Below are positions 34,234-42,631 of a stretch of DNA of 57,781 nucleotides, piece after piece. The notes beneath the pieces are model-generated. The model did no database searches. It worked only from the letters and a program-made list of their open reading frames with translations, and had not been told where the DNA came from. This DNA comes from Clostridia bacterium (GTDB taxonomy: Bacteria; Bacillota; Clostridia; Christensenellales; Aristaeellaceae). Each line of letters begins with the position of its first letter. Position 1 is the first letter of the stretch. The translations under genes and the position numbers were made by a program. The stretch lies in the NCBI GenBank assembly GCA_017521565.1, contig JAFXCE010000127.1, positions 1 to 57,781 on the forward strand, given 5' to 3'.

Positions 34234-34587
34234 ATGCGCAAAAGAGGCGAACGATATCTTTTGATTTTGCCGCTTTTGATCGTGTTTTGCTGTCTGCTGC
34301 TTTCCGGCGGGTCACGGCTGATCGGCCGGGAGGGGGAGGAAACGGTGGCGGTGCAGCTGCCGCCCGCGCTTCGCGGCGTGCTTTGCGTGGCGCCTGCTCG
34401 GCCGGCGGAAACCGGCTGTGTATCCGTTCTCAAGCGAACGGACAGCGTGCAGACCATAGCCGAAGCCATGATTCATGAAAGACCGGATGCCTCTGTGTGC
34501 AGCGATGCAAACGGCAACGTGCTTCGTCAGGAGACATATCTGCATGCGGTGTATCAGGCATTTTCGCTGGGTGACGGTTTTGTGTAG
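34234..34587 (+). CDS. small membrane-anchored protein upstream of secDF
   Basis: 117 residues. I do not recognise a family. The short basic N-terminus (MRKRGERY) is followed by a hydrophobic segment (about 9-24, LLILPLLIVFCCLLL), an anchor or uncleaved signal, placing the rest outside the membrane. The outer part has three Cys (about residues 57, 68 and 93) and no known motif. ATG 34234 was chosen because GGAGGAGG lies 8 nt upstream; the frame from 34195 has no site. It has a near-consensus promoter and is 57 nt before secD. In many Firmicutes that slot is taken by yajC, but this is not YajC-like. Confidence is high that it is a gene and low for any role. Confidence 0.7.
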   Translation: MRKRGERYLLILPLLIVFCCLLLSGGSRLIGREGEETVAVQLPPALRGVLCVAPARPAETGCVSVLKRTDSVQTIAEAMIHERPDASVCSDANGNVLRQETYLHAVYQAFSLGDGFV

Positions 34588-34644
34588 GAATGAGTTCAAG
34601 CTTATGCATCACCGATCAAACAAGATAAAGAGAGGAATATCACT

Positions 34645-35907
34645 ATGGCGAACAAGAACGTAAAGGCGAAGAACCCGCGCACCCGTGCGCTCGTGTCGCT
34701 GATTGCCATCCTCCTCGTCGTCGCTGTCTGCGGCTACGTGGCGCTGTTTGGCATCGGCAAGGGCACGATGATCAACTACCTTAAGCCTTGGGGCGAAGCG
34801 ATTTCTCTGGGTCTGGATCTGCGTGGCGGCGTGTATACCGTCTATGAGGCGGAGAACGACGGCTCTGATGAGTTTGAGACGAAGATGGGCTCCACCGTCA
34901 GCATCCTGACCAGCCGTCTGACCCGTCAGAGCTTCACCGAGGCGACCGTAACCCGTCAGGGCGGCGAGCGCATCCGCGTGGAGATTCCGAACGTCTCCGA
35001 TCCGAACGAGATTCTGCGCATTATCGGTACCCCGGCGCAGCTGTATTTCGTGGATGAAAGCGGCAACCAGATCATGGAGGGCTCCATGATTAAGAATGCA
35101 CAGGCTGCGCAGGACGAGAATGGTCAGCCGTGTGTCGCGTTTGAGCTCAACGACGAGGGCGCGAAGCTCTTTGCCGAGGCGACTGCTGCGAACATTGGCA
35201 AGACCCTCTCTATCACGCTGGATGGCGAGGTTATCTCTGCGCCGACCGTCAATTCCGTAATCGCCGGCGGCAAGGGCCAGATTACCGGTACCTTCACTGC
35301 GGATGAGGCCAAGAGTCTTGCGACCCTGATCCTTTCCGGTGCGCTGCCGCTGAATCTGACGCAGCTTGAGGTCAGCGCGATCTCTGCGACGCTGGGCGTC
35401 GAGGCGCTGGATAAGGCCATTCTCGCCGGTATAATCGGCGTGGCGCTGGTCATGCTGTTCATGCTTCTGCGCTACCGCATCTGCGGCCTGGCGGCCGACA
35501 TTGCGCTCACCATCTATGTCATGATCGTCGTTCTGCTGCTGGCGCTGACCGGCGCGCAGCTGACGCTTCCGGGTGTTGCGGGTATCATTCTGGGTATCGG
35601 CATGGCTGTTGACGCGAACGTCGTGATCTTTGAGCGTATCCGCGAAGAACTCAAGGTGGGCCGTCCGCTGCCGTCCTCCATCAAGAAGGGCTTCTCTCAT
35701 GCGTTGACCGCTATCATCGATGCGAACGTGACCACGATCATTGCGGCTGTTGTGCTCTACGCTTTCGGTACCGGCACCATCCGCGGCTTCGCGCTCACGC
35801 TGGGCATCAGTGTTGTGGCTTCCATGTTTACCGCCATCTTCGTCACTCACAAGCTCCTGGATATCTTTGCTGATCTCGGCATCAAGAACCAGAAGCTCTA
35901 CGTCTGA
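34645..35907 (+). CDS. secD: protein translocase subunit SecD
   Basis: Proton-driven RND-type partner of SecYEG that pulls exported proteins through the membrane. 420 residues, six membrane helices with a large outer P1 domain between helices 1 and 2. LGLDLRGGVYTVYEA near residue 54 and the last-domain block IILGIGMAVDANVVIFERIREEL with GFSHALTAIIDANVTT are family signatures; the Asp in AVDANV belongs to the proton path. Shorter than E. coli SecD, as usual in Firmicutes. GAGAGGA precedes the ATG. secF starts 21 nt later. Confidence 0.97.
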   Translation: MANKNVKAKNPRTRALVSLIAILLVVAVCGYVALFGIGKGTMINYLKPWGEAISLGLDLRGGVYTVYEAENDGSDEFETKMGSTVSILTSRLTRQSFTEATVTRQGGERIRVEIPNVSDPNEILRIIGTPAQLYFVDESGNQIMEGSMIKNAQAAQDENGQPCVAFELNDEGAKLFAEATAANIGKTLSITLDGEVISAPTVNSVIAGGKGQITGTFTADEAKSLATLILSGALPLNLTQLEVSAISATLGVEALDKAILAGIIGVALVMLFMLLRYRICGLAADIALTIYVMIVVLLLALTGAQLTLPGVAGIILGIGMAVDANVVIFERIREELKVGRPLPSSIKKGFSHALTAIIDANVTTIIAAVVLYAFGTGTIRGFALTLGISVVASMFTAIFVTHKLLDIFADLGIKNQKLYV

Positions 35908-35928
35908 TTTGCTGAGGAGGGTATAAAC

Positions 35929-36813
35929 ATGAAGTTCGAAATGAAGAATCGCCTCAAGCCGTGTGCTGTCGTGTCCGTCGCGATCATGGTGGTCGCGCTC
36001 GTGCTGACCATGATGGGCAACGGTATGAACCTGGGCATTGACTTTACCGGCGGCACCCTGATGACCTATAACATGGGTGGGGAATTTAACGTAGACGAAA
36101 TCTCTGCGGCGCTGAATGAGTGCGGCGTTTCCGAAGCGCAGATTGCAAAGACCGGCGAGGAAAACACGCAGGTGCAGATTCGCATCAGCGATGTGGAGAA
36201 CACCGATGATCTGCGCGATGCGCTGGTTGAAAAGCTGTCCGTTGGTTATCCGAACATTGAGTATGTCGACATCACCCGCGTGGGTGCGGTTGTCGGCGGC
36301 GAGCTGATCAATAACGCCATCAAGTCTCTCACCATGGCTGCTGTGCTGATGCTGATCTACATCGCGTTCCGCTTTGACCTGTATTCCGGCATCGCTGCTG
36401 TGATTGGTCTGGCGCATGACATTGCGATCATGCTCTCTTTCGTCGTGATCTGCAGCAGCTTCATCCGCGTGGAGACCACCTTCATCGCTGCGCTGCTGAC
36501 CATTGTCGGCTATTCCATCAACAACACCATCATCATCTTTGACCGCATCCGTGAGAATGCGCATAAGGTGGGTGTGCGTCAGCTGCCGCGTGAGCAGATT
36601 GTTAACATCTCTGTGACTGAGTCCCTGCCGCGTACGCTGAATACCACCATCACCACGCTGCTGACCATCGTCACGCTGTATGTTCTGGGTGTTGATTCCA
36701 TTAAGCAGTTTGCGCTCCCGCTGATCGTTGGCATACTTGCTGGTACTTATTCTGCGAATATGATCAACGGCTACGTCTGGGCGCTCCTGATGGATAAGCG
36801 TGTAAAGAAGTAA
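35929..36813 (+). CDS. secF: protein translocase subunit SecF
   Basis: Second RND-type subunit of the SecDF motor. 294 residues, six helices. NLGIDFTGGTLM near residue 30, ALIGLAHDIAIMLS-like helix 4 and TIVGYSINNTIIIFDRIREN are the family blocks. GAGGAGG lies 9 nt before the ATG. Separate secD and secF genes, rather than the fused form of Bacillus, are seen here. A GC-rich hairpin follows. Confidence 0.97.
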   Translation: MKFEMKNRLKPCAVVSVAIMVVALVLTMMGNGMNLGIDFTGGTLMTYNMGGEFNVDEISAALNECGVSEAQIAKTGEENTQVQIRISDVENTDDLRDALVEKLSVGYPNIEYVDITRVGAVVGGELINNAIKSLTMAAVLMLIYIAFRFDLYSGIAAVIGLAHDIAIMLSFVVICSSFIRVETTFIAALLTIVGYSINNTIIIFDRIRENAHKVGVRQLPREQIVNISVTESLPRTLNTTITTLLTIVTLYVLGVDSIKQFALPLIVGILAGTYSANMINGYVWALLMDKRVKK

Positions 36814-36845
36814 TCACTCTACTTACCTTACCTGATGATCATCGT

Positions 36846-36885
36846 AAGGGCGGGACTATGCGCCCGCCCTTGCGGTCTTGTTTTG
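36846..36885 (+). terminator. terminator after secF
   Basis: Perfect 9-bp GC-rich stem AAGGGCGGG / CCCGCCCTT with an 8-nt loop; the T-rich stretch (CTTGTTTT) comes a few bases after the stem, so strength is uncertain. Confidence 0.65.
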
Positions 36886-36948
36886 AGATGCACATGATGG
36901 CATGCGTATCTCAAAGCATACAAAAACAATGCAGAAAGGAGGCCGCAT

Positions 36949-39342
36949 ATGCTCAGATTTGTTCCGAAGATGCGTGAGGAGCGAGAGATCCCTGATGTAC
37001 TCAAGGATCTTGGTGTTCCACATCAGCTGCTTCGTCTTCTGGTGGATCGAGGGATCGATACGCCGCAGAAGATTGATCGCTATCTTCACCCGAAGAAGGA
37101 AGATCTGCATGATCCGATGCTCATGCAGGATATGGACAAGGCTGTTGCGGTCATCCGTGATTCTGTGAAAAAGGGCGAAGAAATTGTCATCTTCGGCGAT
37201 TATGACGTGGATGGCGTGACGGCAACGGCCATTTTGATGACATACCTGCGTAAGCAGGGGGCAAAGGTTGGCTTCTATATTCCAGACCGGCATGGAGAGG
37301 GATATGGACTTAACCTTGCGGCGGTTGAGCAGATTGCCAGCCATGCCAAGCTGCTGATCACAGTGGACTGCGGCATCACGTGCCCTGCAGAAGTGGCGCA
37401 TGCGCGAGAATTGGGGATGCGCGTGATCGTTACCGACCATCATCAGCTTGGTCCGCAGCTTCCGCAGTGCGAAGCGGTGCTCAATCCCCTGATGGGGAGC
37501 TATCCGTTCCGCAGGCTCTGCGGGGCAGGCGTGGCGTTTAAGCTTGTGCAGGCTCTGGGGGGGATGGAAGCGATTGAGTCTCTCTGGGAGTTGGCTGCGC
37601 TTGCGACAATTGCCGATATCGTACCGCTTCTGGATGAGAACCGTGTGATCGTCTCCTTTGGTCTGCGCGCAATGGCAAAGACGCAGAGGCCGGGGCTGAT
37701 CGCGCTGATGGAATCCTCCGGCGTGGAGGCAAAGAATGTCTCCGCGTCGGACGTTGCGTTCCGCATGGCGCCGCGAATCAATGCGGGCGGCCGCCTTGCG
37801 CTTGCCTCCCGCGGTGTCGAGCTGCTGACCACCCGGAGGCTGGATACGGCGCGGGAGATCGCGGCGGAGCTTGATCAGGACAATACCAAGCGGCGTGAGC
37901 TTGAGCTTGAGATTTTTGCGAAAGCGGATGAAATGGCGCGCAGGGAAACGGACTTCCTTACCGAACGCGCGATCGTTGTCTGCGGCGAGGGTTGGAATCC
38001 CGGCGTGATCGGTTTGGCGGCTTCTCGTCTGGTGGAAAAGTATAAATGGCCCGCAATTCTTCTGTCTCAGGACGGAGATGTTTGCGTGGGCTCTGCGCGC
38101 TCGATTCCCGGCGTGGATATTCATGCGGCGATGGCGACATGCCGTGATCTGTTTGTTCGCTTTGGCGGCCATGCGCAGGCTGCGGGTCTGACCATTGAGC
38201 GCAGAAACGTCGATGAATTCAAACGCCGCCTGACTCAGGCAATCGTTGAGACGGCGGAGCCGGAAGCGTTCATTCCAACGGAGGAATATGATCTGGAGCT
38301 GGAGCTTTCCGAGATGACGGAGGAGCTCATCGAGGCGTTTTCTTCCATGCAGCCGACAGGCTTTGGCAACCCTGCGCCTGTGTTTTGTGTGCGCGGTGTG
38401 CATACCACAGATATCCGTAGCATTGGCAAGGAAGGCGCGCATCTACGCATGCGTTTGTCCTCCGGCAGTGAGATGCGAAATGCCATAGGATTTCGGATGG
38501 GCGATCGTGCGCAGAGTATGCCGGAGGTTATCGAAGCGGTTCTCGGACTTTCGATCAATCAGTGGCAGGATCGACGAAGTGTCCAGTGCGAGCTTAAGCA
38601 GCTGCAGGCCTATATGCCCGCCAAGGCATTTCTTGCGGAATGCCAGCGAAGAGCAGACGGAATTGACAACGCAACAATCAAATTGCTTGCCCTTGCCAGC
38701 CAGCCGGATTCAAAAACCGGCAGAATTGAACGCATGAAGCTTGAAGAAGCGAAAAAGGTGCTTGCTTCGGAATTGCTGACAGTTTATCAGGGGACGCTTC
38801 TTTGTGTGCATTCGCTTTCTGCGCTGAAAATGCTGAATATCCATATGGCTATCCTTCATGCGCAGCTCGATTATGCCATGCATGAGCTTGATGATATCCG
38901 CAGCTTTAATACGCTGATTATGGCGCCAAATTGGAAGCAGCTGAATTGCCATCCCAGATCGGTTGTTGCGCTGGATGGCTTTCTCTGTGAAGAGGAACGC
39001 ATGCTCGCTCAATCCTGTTTTCCGGACGCTCGGATTATCGAAGTGACGGACATGGGGGCGCATCATGCGAATGCTGCTGCTAGGCTGCTGCCCCAGGATG
39101 ATCAGCTCCGTGCGCTGTATCGTGTGCTGCGGCAAAGGGAAAAGATGGACAATACGCTGAATCTGCTTTCCGCAGAAACAGGACTGAGCGAGAGCATGGT
39201 GCATTGTGCTCTGTGCATCTTTGAAGAACTGGGGCTGATCCGCTTTTCACTTGCGCCTCTGCGCTACAGCCTCAACAAAACAGGGCGCGTTTCGCTTGAG
39301 TCGAGTCGCTTGCGAGCGAAACTCATCGATATGAAGGGATAA
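36949..39342 (+). CDS. recJ: single-stranded-DNA-specific exonuclease RecJ
   Basis: 5'-3' exonuclease for recombination and mismatch repair. 797 residues, longer than E. coli RecJ (577). The DHH domain has DYDVDG (Asp 84, 86 and 88, metal ligands) and TDHHQLG (Asp 163, His 164, His 165). The DHHA1 part has GGHAQAAGLTI, followed by an OB fold. The extra 220 residues at the C-terminus look like the helicase-like/winged region seen in Firmicute RecJ, ending in a helical domain with TGLSESMVHCALCIFEELG. AAAGGAGG lies before the ATG. It starts the recJ-rel-dtd run. Confidence 0.95.
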   Translation: MLRFVPKMREEREIPDVLKDLGVPHQLLRLLVDRGIDTPQKIDRYLHPKKEDLHDPMLMQDMDKAVAVIRDSVKKGEEIVIFGDYDVDGVTATAILMTYLRKQGAKVGFYIPDRHGEGYGLNLAAVEQIASHAKLLITVDCGITCPAEVAHARELGMRVIVTDHHQLGPQLPQCEAVLNPLMGSYPFRRLCGAGVAFKLVQALGGMEAIESLWELAALATIADIVPLLDENRVIVSFGLRAMAKTQRPGLIALMESSGVEAKNVSASDVAFRMAPRINAGGRLALASRGVELLTTRRLDTAREIAAELDQDNTKRRELELEIFAKADEMARRETDFLTERAIVVCGEGWNPGVIGLAASRLVEKYKWPAILLSQDGDVCVGSARSIPGVDIHAAMATCRDLFVRFGGHAQAAGLTIERRNVDEFKRRLTQAIVETAEPEAFIPTEEYDLELELSEMTEELIEAFSSMQPTGFGNPAPVFCVRGVHTTDIRSIGKEGAHLRMRLSSGSEMRNAIGFRMGDRAQSMPEVIEAVLGLSINQWQDRRSVQCELKQLQAYMPAKAFLAECQRRADGIDNATIKLLALASQPDSKTGRIERMKLEEAKKVLASELLTVYQGTLLCVHSLSALKMLNIHMAILHAQLDYAMHELDDIRSFNTLIMAPNWKQLNCHPRSVVALDGFLCEEERMLAQSCFPDARIIEVTDMGAHHANAAARLLPQDDQLRALYRVLRQREKMDNTLNLLSAETGLSESMVHCALCIFEELGLIRFSLAPLRYSLNKTGRVSLESSRLRAKLIDMKG

Positions 39343-39364
39343 GACGCGAAGGAGGTATACCCAA

Positions 39365-41551
39365 TTGACGCATGATGTATGCAAGAGCCTGGAAGAACTC
39401 ATCGCTATTCTGGTAAAGTATCATCCAGATGCTAATGTGGCGATGGTTGAAAAGGCGTATCACTTCGCGGAAAAGGCCCACGAGGGTCAAATGCGCAAAT
39501 CTGGCGAACCGTACTTTATTCATCCGCTGATCGTATCCGGCATCCTTGCGGGGCTTATGCTTGATCCGCCGACGATTGCGGCAGGCCTTCTGCATGACAC
39601 TGTCGAGGATTGTGATGATGTAAGCCTTGAGGTGATTGAGCGGGAGTTCGGGCAGGAGGTTGCGCTTCTCGTTGACGGCGTGACGAAGCTCAAGCGGCTT
39701 GATTTTTCCTCCCGCGTGGAGCAGCAGGCGGAATCCATCCGCAAGATGATTCTGGCGATGAGCAAGGATATTCGCGTCGTGCTGATTAAGCTGGCAGATC
39801 GTACGCACAACATGCGTACGCTCAAGGCGCAATCCCCGGAAAGCCAGCGCCGCATTGCACAGGAGACGCTGGATATCTATGCGCCGCTGGCGCACCGTTT
39901 GGGCGTATACAAGATCAAGCAGGAGCTGGAGGATCTGTGCCTGCGTTATCTGGATCCGGAGGGATATCAGAATCTGAGCGTAAAGGTTGGCATGAAGCGC
40001 GCCGAGCGCGAGGAGAGTATCCGGCAGGTCATGAATACGCTCAGCGAAAAGATCCAGGAAATGAATATCCAGTTTGAGATCGACGGACGTCCCAAGCACT
40101 TTTATAGCATTTACCGCAAGATGGTTCTTCAGCAAAAGCCGTTTGAACAGATTTTCGATCTGATCGCACTGCGTGTTCTGGTGAATTCCGTGCAGGATTG
40201 CTACGCCGTACTGGGCATCGTCCATACGCTCTGGAAGCAGATTCCCAATCGGTTTAAAGATTATATTTCTATGCCCAAGCCGAATATGTACCAATCGCTG
40301 CATACGACGGTTGTGGGTGACAATGGCATGCCGTTTGAGGTGCAGATCCGCACCTATGAAATGCATCGCATTGCAGAATACGGCATTGCTGCGCATTGGC
40401 GCTATAAAGAGGGCAAGCACGCAGCCGATGGCCTTGACAATAAGCTTTATTGGCTCAGGCAGATTCTGGACTGGCAGAACGATACGCGTGACTCTGAGGA
40501 ATTCATCAAATCACTTAAGGTTGATCTGTTCAGCGACGAAATCTTCGTCTTTACCCCTAAGGGAGAGATTGTTGATTTGCCCAGAGGCGCCACGCCGATT
40601 GACTTTGCGTATCGCATTCACAGCGCGGTAGGCAACAAGTGCGTCGGCGCGAAGGTCAACAGCCGTATCGTGACGCTGGATTATCAGCTGGACACTGGTG
40701 ATTTTGTTGAGATTATCACGCAGCAGAACAGTAAAGGCCCCAGCCGAGACTGGCTTAAGATTGTCAAGACTTCGCAGGCTAAGGCAAAGATTCGGAATTT
40801 CTATAAAAAGGAACTCAAGGATGAGAACATCGCGACCGGTAAATCCATGCTGGAAGCGGAGGCGAAGCGCCAGTCGTCGAATCTGCCTGCGTTGATGAAG
40901 ACGGAATACCTAGAGCCGATCCTGCGCAAGTTCTCCTTTGCCGATCTGAATGATTTGTATGCTGCGGTTGGCTGCGGAGGCATCACGGCTGCGCATGTGG
41001 TGACGCGCCTTCGCGAGGAGCAGAGAAGCCATGAGAAGCCGCTCGTTCCGGTTCTGCCGCGCGTTGCGCCGGATCAGGTGCCGGCGAAGGGCAGTGGCGC
41101 ATCCTCAAATGACGATATGGGTATCCGCGTCGCGGGGCTTCCGGGGTGTCAGGTGCATTTTGCCAAATGCTGCACGCCGCTCCCGGGCGATGATATCATC
41201 GGCTATATCACCCGAGGCCGTGGCGTAACCATACACTCGCGCGAGTGTGTCAATGTAAATGGCTCGCATGATCCTGCGCGATGGATAGAGGCGGAATGGT
41301 CGGATACGACAAATTCTTCCTATAATGGCTCCATCCAGATTCTGGCGACGGACAGGCATAACCTGCTTGCAGATTTGATGAGCTATCTTTCTGCGCAGAA
41401 GGTGACAGTCTGTGCGCTCAATGCGCGCGTTAACAGCAATCAGACCTGCACCATTGAGCTGACGCTGCAGGTGGCCAGCAAGCAGGAGCTTGACTGGGTC
41501 ATCAAGCAGCTGGCGAAGCGTCAGGATACGATTGAGATTTTCCGTGTTTGA
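39365..41551 (+). CDS. rel: bifunctional (p)ppGpp synthetase/hydrolase
   Basis: Makes and degrades the stringent-response alarmone. 728 residues. The HD hydrolase domain (His 53, His 77-Asp 78, Glu 81-Asp 82 in LLHDTVEDCDD) appears intact. The synthetase domain has RFKDYISMPKPNMYQSLHTTV. It is followed by a TGS domain (FVFTPKGEIVDLPRGATPIDFAY), a Cys/zinc region (HFAKCCTPLPGDDIIGYIT) and a C-terminal ACT domain. The start is TTG 39365, with GGAGG 9 nt upstream; no in-frame ATG is nearer and the N-terminus aligns with the known Rel start pattern. It follows recJ by 22 nt. Confidence 0.96.
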   Translation: MTHDVCKSLEELIAILVKYHPDANVAMVEKAYHFAEKAHEGQMRKSGEPYFIHPLIVSGILAGLMLDPPTIAAGLLHDTVEDCDDVSLEVIEREFGQEVALLVDGVTKLKRLDFSSRVEQQAESIRKMILAMSKDIRVVLIKLADRTHNMRTLKAQSPESQRRIAQETLDIYAPLAHRLGVYKIKQELEDLCLRYLDPEGYQNLSVKVGMKRAEREESIRQVMNTLSEKIQEMNIQFEIDGRPKHFYSIYRKMVLQQKPFEQIFDLIALRVLVNSVQDCYAVLGIVHTLWKQIPNRFKDYISMPKPNMYQSLHTTVVGDNGMPFEVQIRTYEMHRIAEYGIAAHWRYKEGKHAADGLDNKLYWLRQILDWQNDTRDSEEFIKSLKVDLFSDEIFVFTPKGEIVDLPRGATPIDFAYRIHSAVGNKCVGAKVNSRIVTLDYQLDTGDFVEIITQQNSKGPSRDWLKIVKTSQAKAKIRNFYKKELKDENIATGKSMLEAEAKRQSSNLPALMKTEYLEPILRKFSFADLNDLYAAVGCGGITAAHVVTRLREEQRSHEKPLVPVLPRVAPDQVPAKGSGASSNDDMGIRVAGLPGCQVHFAKCCTPLPGDDIIGYITRGRGVTIHSRECVNVNGSHDPARWIEAEWSDTTNSSYNGSIQILATDRHNLLADLMSYLSAQKVTVCALNARVNSNQTCTIELTLQVASKQELDWVIKQLAKRQDTIEIFRV

Positions 41552-41573
41552 TGAATTGAAGTGAGGTTGACTC

Positions 41574-42023
41574 ATGAGACTGGTAATTCAGAGGGTGCTC
41601 GAGTCGAGCGTAACGGTGGAGGGCAAGGTTGTCGGCTCCATTGGCAAGGGATTCATGGTGCTTTGCGGCGTGGAGGACGGCGACACGCAGGAGGACCTGC
41701 GTTATTGCGTGGAAAAGACCGCTGGTCTGCGTATTTTTGAGGACGAAGCAGGGAAGATGAACCGCTCCATTCTGGATGTGGGCGGCGAGATTCTTGCCGT
41801 TTCGCAGTTTACGCTCCACGGCGATGCGCGCCATGGCCGCAGACCGAGCTTCTCGACTGCTGCCCGACCGGAGCTTGCTGTGCCGATGTATGAGGCGTAC
41901 TGCAATGGACTCCGTGACAAGGGAATCCATGTTGAGACGGGGATTTTTCAGGCTGATATGAAGGTGTCGCTGGTGAATGACGGTCCAGTAACGCTGCTGC
42001 TGGATTCCAGGAGGATTTTCTGA
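41574..42023 (+). CDS. dtd: D-aminoacyl-tRNA deacylase
   Basis: Removes D-amino acids and glycine mischarged on tRNA. 149 residues, full length. [11 protein letters not shown] at the N-terminus, [17 protein letters not shown] (SQFTL motif) and the cross-dimer NDGPVT motif (normally N-x-GPVT) are present. GTGAGGT precedes the ATG. It follows rel by 22 nt, a common Firmicute neighbour, and its TGA shares a base with the ATG of the next gene. Confidence 0.96.
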   Translation: MRLVIQRVLESSVTVEGKVVGSIGKGFMVLCGVEDGDTQEDLRYCVEKTAGLRIFEDEAGKMNRSILDVGGEILAVSQFTLHGDARHGRRPSFSTAARPELAVPMYEAYCNGLRDKGIHVETGIFQADMKVSLVNDGPVTLLLDSRRIF

Positions 42024-42631
42024 TGACAGAGCTGAGTATCCAGACGGTTGTCGGCGGTCCGGTTGAGGTGAATACCTATGTCGTTTCACCTGTCGACGGT
42101 GATCAGTGCATTTTGATTGATCCCGGCGCGGATGCTGCAGATATCAAAAAAGCCATTGGCGATCGAAAAGTGGCGGCAGTGCTGCTGACGCATGCGCATT
42201 TTGATCATATGTGCAGCGCGCAGCCCTGGCTGGACGCAGGCGCAAAGCTCTATGTGCATCAGGCGGACGCGCCGGCGCTTGCCGACCCGGCGATGAATCT
42301 GGCCACCATGATTCGCATGAACCTTGTTCTTCCGCTGGCGGATGCTCTGCTTTCTGAGGGAGACGTCGTGAAAGAGGCGGGGCTTGAATTGACCGTGCTG
42401 CATACGCCTGGGCATACGCCGGGCTGCGTATGTTATCAATACGGAGACATATTGTTTTCGGGCGACACGCTGTTTTATAAGAGCTATGGCAGAATTGACC
42501 TGCCCGGCGGGAATTGCCGTGAGATGTATACCTCGCTGATGCGCTTGATGCAGCTCGATGGAGAAACGAGTGTGTATCCCGGTCACGGCATCCGAACAAA
42601 GATCGCTTGGGAGCGGGGTGCGTATCGTTGA
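42023..42631 (+). CDS. MBL-fold metallo-hydrolase (glyoxalase II-like)
   Basis: 202 residues. The two-metal motif THAHFDH (His 57, His 59, Asp 61, His 62) and the later HTPGHTPG, FSGDTLF and YPGHG supply the other metal ligands. The fold and length match the small hydroxyacylglutathione-hydrolase-like enzymes that usually follow rel-dtd in Firmicutes; the true substrate is unknown. The ATG overlaps the dtd TGA. Its own TGA overlaps the TTG start of hemZ. Confidence 0.93.
   Translation: MTELSIQTVVGGPVEVNTYVVSPVDGDQCILIDPGADAADIKKAIGDRKVAAVLLTHAHFDHMCSAQPWLDAGAKLYVHQADAPALADPAMNLATMIRMNLVLPLADALLSEGDVVKEAGLELTVLHTPGHTPGCVCYQYGDILFSGDTLFYKSYGRIDLPGGNCREMYTSLMRLMQLDGETSVYPGHGIRTKIAWERGAYR

Noticed and set aside
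34609..36564. Open minus-strand frame of 651 codons opposite secD/secF
   Set aside because: Antisense shadow; the plus strand encodes complete SecD and SecF.
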